Source: Algoriphagus sp. AGSA1
GTDB taxonomy: Bacteria; Bacteroidota; Bacteroidia; Cytophagales; Cyclobacteriaceae
Assembly: GCF_021390545.1 (NCBI RefSeq)
Contig: NZ_JAJUWR010000044.1
Location: forward strand, 1-34,723
Direction of reading: 5' to 3'
Length of the DNA stretch: 34,723 nucleotides
The notes below the pieces were generated by a model. The model worked only from the letters and a program-made list of their open reading frames with translations. It was not told where the DNA came from and did not search any database. Made by a program: the position numbers and the translations under genes. This document shows positions 30,112 through 34,723 of this stretch, piece after piece (positions within the stretch are counted from its first letter, which is position 1; every line of letters starts with the position of its first letter).

Positions 30112-31116
30112 ATGAAAAAAACCTACTACCTCTTCAATCCCGGTCGCCTGAGCCGCAAAGACAACACGCTGAAGTTTACCCCGGTAGATGAATCGGGTAG
30201 GGAAGGAGTACCGAAGTATCTTCCGGTTGAAGGGATTTCGGATCTGTATTGCTTTGGGAGTTTGGATGCAAATTCAGCGCTGTACAATTTTCTGGGCAAG
30301 GCCGGGATCAGCGTTCATTTTTTTGATTATTACGAACATTATACCGGAAGCTTTCAATCCAAGGAATACCTATTGGCGGGCAAAATGCAGATCAGCCAGA
30401 CTTCCCATTACCTGGATGGGGATAAACGTCTTAAAATTGCCAGGAAATTTGTAGAAGGGGCTGCATTCAACATTACCAAAAACCTTCGCTATTACATGAA
30501 AAGGGAGCGGGATCTGGATCAGCAACTCAACCGGATCCAATCCTATACGGGACTTATCGCAACGGCTCCCGATATACCGTCACTGATGGGAATTGAAGGA
30601 AATATACGGAGCACCTATTATGGAGCCTTTGACCATATCATCAAGGACCATGCGATGGAAAGCAGGAGCATGCGTCCTCCGCTTAACGAGATCAATACAC
30701 TTATCTCATTTGGCAATATGCTATGCTATACCCAGTGTCTTGACCAGATTTACCATACCCAGTTGAATCCTACCATTAGTTACCTTCATGAGCCAGGATA
30801 TAGAAGGTATTCTTTGGCATTGGATCTTGCTGAGATTTTTAAGCCTATTTTGGTAGATCGGACTATTTTCAGGGTGCTGAACAAGCGGGAAATCCAATCC
30901 AAGGACTTTGATTTTCAGACTAATCGGGTGACGCTGAAAGATTCCGGTAAAAAAGCTTTTCTTAAGGCATTTGAGGAAAGGTTAAATGAAACCATCAAGC
31001 ATAGAACCCTGAATAAGCATGTTAGTTATAAGCATTTGATCAAACTGGAGTGCTATAAGCTCAGCAAGCATATTTTGGAAATAGAAACGTATAAACCGTT
31101 TAAAATCTGGTGGTGA
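30112..31116 (+). CDS. cas1: CRISPR integrase Cas1
   Basis: Cas1 inserts new spacers at the leader end with Cas2. The 334-residue protein has the typical two-domain form. The catalytic residues visible are E162 (GIEGNIRSTYY), H226 (ISYLHEPGYRRYSLALDLAE) and D238/E241 in the same helix. The size and the N-terminal strand set (YLFNPGRLSRKDNTLKF) fit I-B Cas1. Start ATG 30112, 28 bp after the preceding gene; a short gap of 40 bp with AAAGGGAG separates it from cas2. Confidence 0.96.
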   Translation: MKKTYYLFNPGRLSRKDNTLKFTPVDESGREGVPKYLPVEGISDLYCFGSLDANSALYNFLGKAGISVHFFDYYEHYTGSFQSKEYLLAGKMQISQTSHYLDGDKRLKIARKFVEGAAFNITKNLRYYMKRERDLDQQLNRIQSYTGLIATAPDIPSLMGIEGNIRSTYYGAFDHIIKDHAMESRSMRPPLNEINTLISFGNMLCYTQCLDQIYHTQLNPTISYLHEPGYRRYSLALDLAEIFKPILVDRTIFRVLNKREIQSKDFDFQTNRVTLKDSGKKAFLKAFEERLNETIKHRTLNKHVSYKHLIKLECYKLSKHILEIETYKPFKIWW

Positions 31117-31156
31117 GTATAAAAACACTTCAGGGGAAACGCTAAAGGGAGTTAAT

Positions 31157-31420
31157 ATGTATGTAGTATTGGTTTATGATATAGGTGAGCGAAGGGTAGG
31201 GAAGATGCTTAAATTGTGCAGAAGGTATCTGAACTGGATCCAGAATTCCGTGTTTGAAGGCGAGATCACCGAGGTCAAATTAAAGGAGCTGCTGGCCAAT
31301 GCGAAAAAATTCATGAAAGTCGAGGAAGACAGCATTATAGTTTTCAAGAGCAGGGAGGAGAGGTGGCTTGAGAAGGAAATCGTGGGTCTTGAAAAAAACG
31401 ATCTGGATACATTTTTATAA
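31157..31420 (+). CDS. cas2: CRISPR adaptation protein Cas2
   Basis: The 87-residue ferredoxin-like protein opens MYVVLVYDIGERRVGKM, with the conserved Asp (D8) at the end of strand 1, and includes LNWIQNSVFEGEIT and DSIIVFK, all standard. It has a good ribosome binding site (AAGGGAG seven bases before the ATG). It dimerises and bridges two Cas1 dimers. The CRISPR leader follows right after it. Confidence 0.96.
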   Translation: MYVVLVYDIGERRVGKMLKLCRRYLNWIQNSVFEGEITEVKLKELLANAKKFMKVEEDSIIVFKSREERWLEKEIVGLEKNDLDTFL

Positions 31421-31635
31421 GGTTTTGGTTGTCGATGTAGCGGATAAATGCTGCATGCCTGGGTTGCAAATTGGGTGAAAGGAGCCCAAAGCCACGTTTA
31501 CGCACAGTAACCGCGGTTGTCGTACCCTGGGCAAAAACCTTTCATTGGACATCGACAACTTGGATCCTTAATTTTTGCGAGGAACATCTACTTATAATCG
31601 CTAAAAACAGCTATTTTTGGTTTGTAGCCTGACGG
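31421..31635 (+). promoter_or_regulatory. CRISPR leader region
   Basis: The 215 bp between cas2 and the first repeat serve as leader. The half next to the repeat is A/T-rich and carries TATTTTTG (31612-31619), a match to the Bacteroidota -7 element about 17 bases before the first repeat, though no TTG lies at the right distance. The upstream half is GC-richer and folded (next entry). New spacers should enter at the 31635/31636 border. Confidence 0.7.
31428..31559. other. Folded 132-bp element in the leader, bounded by inverted repeats
   Basis: GTTGTCGATGT (31428-31438) and ACATCGACAAC (31549-31559) are perfect 11-base inverted repeats. Inside them GCCTGGGT (31457-31464) can pair with ACCCTGGGC (31524-31532, one bulge). 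Within that stem lie a TTGGG/CCCAA hairpin (31471-31489) and the palindrome AACCGCGGTT (31509-31518). Nested stems of this kind suggest a structured RNA or a mini-transposon (MITE). I recognise no RNA family: SRP, RNase P, tmRNA and 6S do not match. Confidence 0.5.
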
Positions 31636-34619
31636 CTCTCAATCGCACCATACAGGAATTGAAATACAGTAATCCGTCTTGACCTCCTTTAACTCACCTA
31701 ACTCTCAATCGCACCATACAGGAATTGAAATTTCATCCTGCCAGTTCTTTTTCAGGGTACTTGGACACTCTCAATCGCACCATACAGGAATTGAAATCAA
31801 GAACCGGATGATAGGAGAAGACCAGGCGGAATTCTCTCAATCGCACCATACAGGAATTGAAATTTTCCGGTTAAGATTGAAAGCGTCTTCCAAGGCAATC
31901 TCTCAATCGCACCATACAGGAATTGAAATTCAAAGAATTAGAAGAATTTACCGCTCAGGCAGTGCTCTCAATCGCACCATACAGGAATTGAAATTATCAA
32001 ATTGGACAAAATGTTATTTGTACAGGTATACTCTCAATCGCACCATACAGGAATTGAAATGGTAGAACAGCTCACCGGATGTGATCAGGGGAAGGCTCTC
32101 AATCGCACCATACAGGAATTGAAATGTGTTCCTGTAGCCAGTGTTCCAGTCGCCAGTGTTCTCTCAATCGCACCATACAGGAATTGAAATTGAGAGAGGC
32201 CTCCCTGATGGCCCCTGCCTTAACGGCTCTCAATCGCACCATACAGGAATTGAAATCAGCAATCGGTCATCGTCTCTATCGCCCCGGTCTTCCTCTCAAT
32301 CGCACCATACAGGAATTGAAATTCTTTTGTCCAATCAACTTCGCTCACAGGTATTTTTCTCTCAATCGCACCATACAGGAATTGAAATACAGCGAGGGCT
32401 ATAATAGAGATTCGTTTTACCGAGCTCTCAATCGCACCATACAGGAATTGAAATGAGCTTTTTGCTGGGCGTAATTACTTGCTTCCTCTCTCTCAATCGC
32501 ACCATACAGGAATTGAAATACTTACCTCCTCCCCTTTTTTGAAAACTGAATTGCCTCTCAATCGCACCATACAGGAATTGAAATGATCATTTTTTCACCT
32601 GTATGCGTGCAAGGAGAAAACTCTCAATCGCACCATACAGGAATTGAAATGGGGAGGGATTGCCGGATACCAGTGCGGGATCTTTCTCTCAATCGCACCA
32701 TACAGGAATTGAAATGGCATTAATATCCATCAACTGGATTCGCTGCTCAGGCTCTCAATCGCACCATACAGGAATTGAAATTTCTTCCGGATCCGTGATG
32801 AATTCTTCATACCTGATCTCTCAATCGCACCATACAGGAATTGAAATGGATTGAAAGCGTGAAAGGTTGTGGGGGTATAATGCTCTCAATCGCACCATAC
32901 AGGAATTGAAATAAGGGGAGGCTAAAGAACTTGGGTCAAACCTTGAAAACTCTCAATCGCACCATACAGGAATTGAAATCAAATAGATGCGACAGGTGGG
33001 GCAATAAACGATTTCTCTCAATCGCACCATACAGGAATTGAAATAAGGTAGGGGATTCAATTAAGATAGAATCATTCGAGCTCTCAATCGCACCATACAG
33101 GAATTGAAATTTGGAAGAGATTTTGGTAAACATTCCAAAAACTTGACTCTCAATCGCACCATACAGGAATTGAAATTTAAGAAAAACATTTGCAGAAGAA
33201 GCGTATGCAGTAGCTCTCAATCGCACCATACAGGAATTGAAATGGGTAAAACCTCCCGCAGGAGTCCGGAGAATGTATTCTCTCAATCGCACCATACAGG
33301 AATTGAAATTCTTTTGATTGGGTTGAGGTAAAAAAAGAAACCTATCTCTCAATCGCACCATACAGGAATTGAAATCTACCCAGTGGAGGGAATATCTTTT
33401 TGATACGGAGGCTCTCAATCGCACCATACAGGAATTGAAATGGCGCAATAGTGACAAAATACCTGAAGGATGGTATTCTCTCAATCGCACCATACAGGAA
33501 TTGAAATCTTTGGTGAAAAGCATGAGTGATGTTAATGCTATTGCTCTCAATCGCACCATACAGGAATTGAAATTACCCTGTAACTGTAGATGATTTCGAA
33601 TCTATAGATCTCTCAATCGCACCATACAGGAATTGAAATTTACCAACTGGTTAAAATCTATTTGGGCCATTTTACTCTCAATCGCACCATACAGGAATTG
33701 AAATTGCGGTGGGATGGCGGGCGTACTGATGATCAAGGAGCTCTCAATCGCACCATACAGGAATTGAAATCTGCTGACTTCTATCAAGGCTATGACGAAG
33801 TTCATGCTCTCAATCGCACCATACAGGAATTGAAATCTTGCAGGAGCAGATGAAATCTGGGCTTCTCAGAAGCTCTCAATCGCACCATACAGGAATTGAA
33901 ATTGAAATTTAAATCAGCATGGGCTGCAATTCTCGGAGCTCTCAATCGCACCATACAGGAATTGAAATGAAGGAGCTACGGCTCTGATCAATCTCACCGG
34001 TCCGCTCTCAATCGCACCATACAGGAATTGAAATTTTGATATAACCGATAAAGTCAATCATCAATACTGCTCTCAATCGCACCATACAGGAATTGAAATA
34101 TGAATTGTCCTGCCCACCGGATAAAATAGCAGGCTTCTCTCAATCGCACCATACAGGAATTGAAATAAGCATCTCAGAAAGCCATATGTAAAAAACAGCT
34201 TGCTCTCAATCGCACCATACAGGAATTGAAATCTCCCACCTTCGAGGCTGGGCAAAAAGATGAGAAGCCTCTCAATCGCACCATACAGGAATTGAAATAC
34301 GCTGAGGCGGTTTGCTCAGCTTCCAGCAATGCCGCTCTCAATCGCACCATACAGGAATTGAAATCCCCGACAGTCTAGGGTATAATCTACACTACACGGC
34401 TCTCAATCGCACCATACAGGAATTGAAATCATTTGAAAAGGATTTCTCTAATTTCTTCGCCTAGACTCTCAATCGCACCATACAGGAATTGAAATTCAGC
34501 AAACACTCAATCAAGTATCACCATCCGAAACTCTCAATCGCACCATACAGGAATTGAAATCACACTCCAAAGACCCTTCGACTCCTACACCTATGTCTCT
34601 CAATCGCACCATACAGGAA
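31636..34619 (+). CRISPR. CRISPR array, type I-B-like, 46 repeats and 45 spacers
   Basis: The 30-bp repeat begins CTCTCAATCGCACC and ends CAGGAATTGAAAT. The first copy is at 31636-31665 and the last full copy at 34531-34560. All 45 full copies appear identical. A terminal copy at 34597-34619 keeps 23 bases and then diverges. Spacers number 45: 30 of 36 bp, 12 of 35 bp and 3 of 37 bp (those starting 32913, 33177 and 34100). The ATTGAAAT end is the typical 8-base crRNA 5' handle of I-B systems, so crRNAs are read on the plus strand from the cas2-side leader. The truncated copy at the far end confirms the direction. Open frames across the array are repeat artefacts. Identical repeats suggest an active, recently used array. 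Confidence 0.98.
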
Positions 34620-34723
34620 ATCAAGCTTGGCGATGTGCGGCAGGCAGGAGGGGCTTGATTCACGAGGGGTTGTGCGGCATGGCAGCGGGTACGAGTAATT
34701 GAACTAGGACTTTGAATTGTATG
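34620..34723. other. GC-rich DNA after the array, nature unknown
   Basis: Directly at the broken last repeat begins a GC-rich stretch unlike the AT-rich spacers. It contains the inverted repeat AATCAAGC (34619-34626) / GCTTGATT (34653-34660) and an imperfect direct repeat, TGTGCGGCAGGCAG (34634) and TGTGCGGCATGGCAG (34671). No coding frame could be assigned before the window ends. It could be the border of an inserted element. Confidence 0.4.

Noticed and set aside
31428..31559. Known structured RNA (SRP RNA, 6S RNA, tmRNA, RNase P RNA)
   Set aside because: None of their conserved core sequences is present; kept only as an unnamed folded element.
31679..34255. Many open frames on both strands across 31.6-34.3 kb with repeated peptides such as SQSHHTGIE, LNRTIQELK and FNSCMVRLR
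   Set aside because: They are translations of the CRISPR repeat in different frames joined by spacers; no start signals and no protein family.
34634..34723. Group II intron 5' end (GTGCG start)
   Set aside because: A five-base match is not evidence; no intron domains or reverse transcriptase can be seen before the window ends.

Overview
The window reads as chromosomal DNA of a Bacteroidota bacterium, most likely of the Cyclobacteriaceae/Algoriphagus kind (the family is a guess). The grounds are an ECF sigma factor / FecR anti-sigma / SusC / SusD set, promoters of the TTG-N19-TAnnTTTG type, very weak Shine-Dalgarno sequences, DUF4932 and DUF5694 secreted proteins, and a CRISPR-Cas locus of the Porphyromonas-type I-B layout. 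No rRNA or tRNA gene was seen.

Region 1 (1-3,000) is a worn border zone. It holds the first 20 codons of a probable transposase running off the left edge (minus strand), a secreted HExxH protein of DUF4932 type, a frameshifted gene remnant, a DUF5694 protein, and the last part of an AraC-type regulator that has lost its front.

Region 2 (3,000-19,450, all plus strand) is a polysaccharide- or glycoside-utilisation-like locus. A sigma factor and FecR regulator precede SusC (with an N-terminal STN signalling domain) and SusD. After a hairpin come a BNR-type beta-propeller protein (possibly a polysaccharide lyase, not a classical sialidase), a lipoprotein sugar dehydrogenase fused to cytochrome c, an Nramp-like transporter without the normal metal-binding motifs, an SDR-type epimerase/dehydrogenase with Cys in place of the catalytic Lys, a dihydrodipicolinate-synthase/N-acetylneuraminate-lyase family aldolase, a secreted double-propeller protein, and a Gfo/Idh/MocA oxidoreductase. 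Several of these overlap by 1-11 bases, so they are probably co-translated. The outline is capture at the outer membrane, periplasmic cleavage and oxidation, uptake, then cytoplasmic aldol cleavage and redox steps. The substrate cannot be read from sequence.

Region 3 (19,700-21,000) is a small stress-type operon: an ArsR-family repressor and two SRPBCC/AHSA1 proteins, with a well-formed promoter and an operator palindrome. A perfect 36-bp palindrome, probably a bidirectional terminator, then separates it from the CRISPR locus.

Region 4 (21,370-34,620) is a type I-B CRISPR-Cas locus of the PGING variety in the order cas6, cas5, cas8 (Csp2-like), cas7 (Csp1-like), cas3, cas4, [REP-associated tyrosine transposase, cas4 remnant, pRiA4b ORF-3-like gene], cas1, cas2, then a leader and an array. 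The array has 46 repeats (45 full and identical, 30 bp, plus one truncated at the distal end) and 45 spacers of 35-37 bp. The unusual parts are: the foreign or accessory block between cas4 and cas1, including a second decayed cas4; a transposase gene with its own REP palindrome inside its reading frame; a 132-bp folded element bounded by 11-bp inverted repeats between cas2 and the array; a possible internal start for a Cas11 small subunit inside cas8; and an AT-richer effector block (cas5-8-7-3) between more GC-rich cas6 and cas4/1/2, suggesting modular replacement. The array ends abruptly in GC-rich DNA of unknown nature at the right edge.
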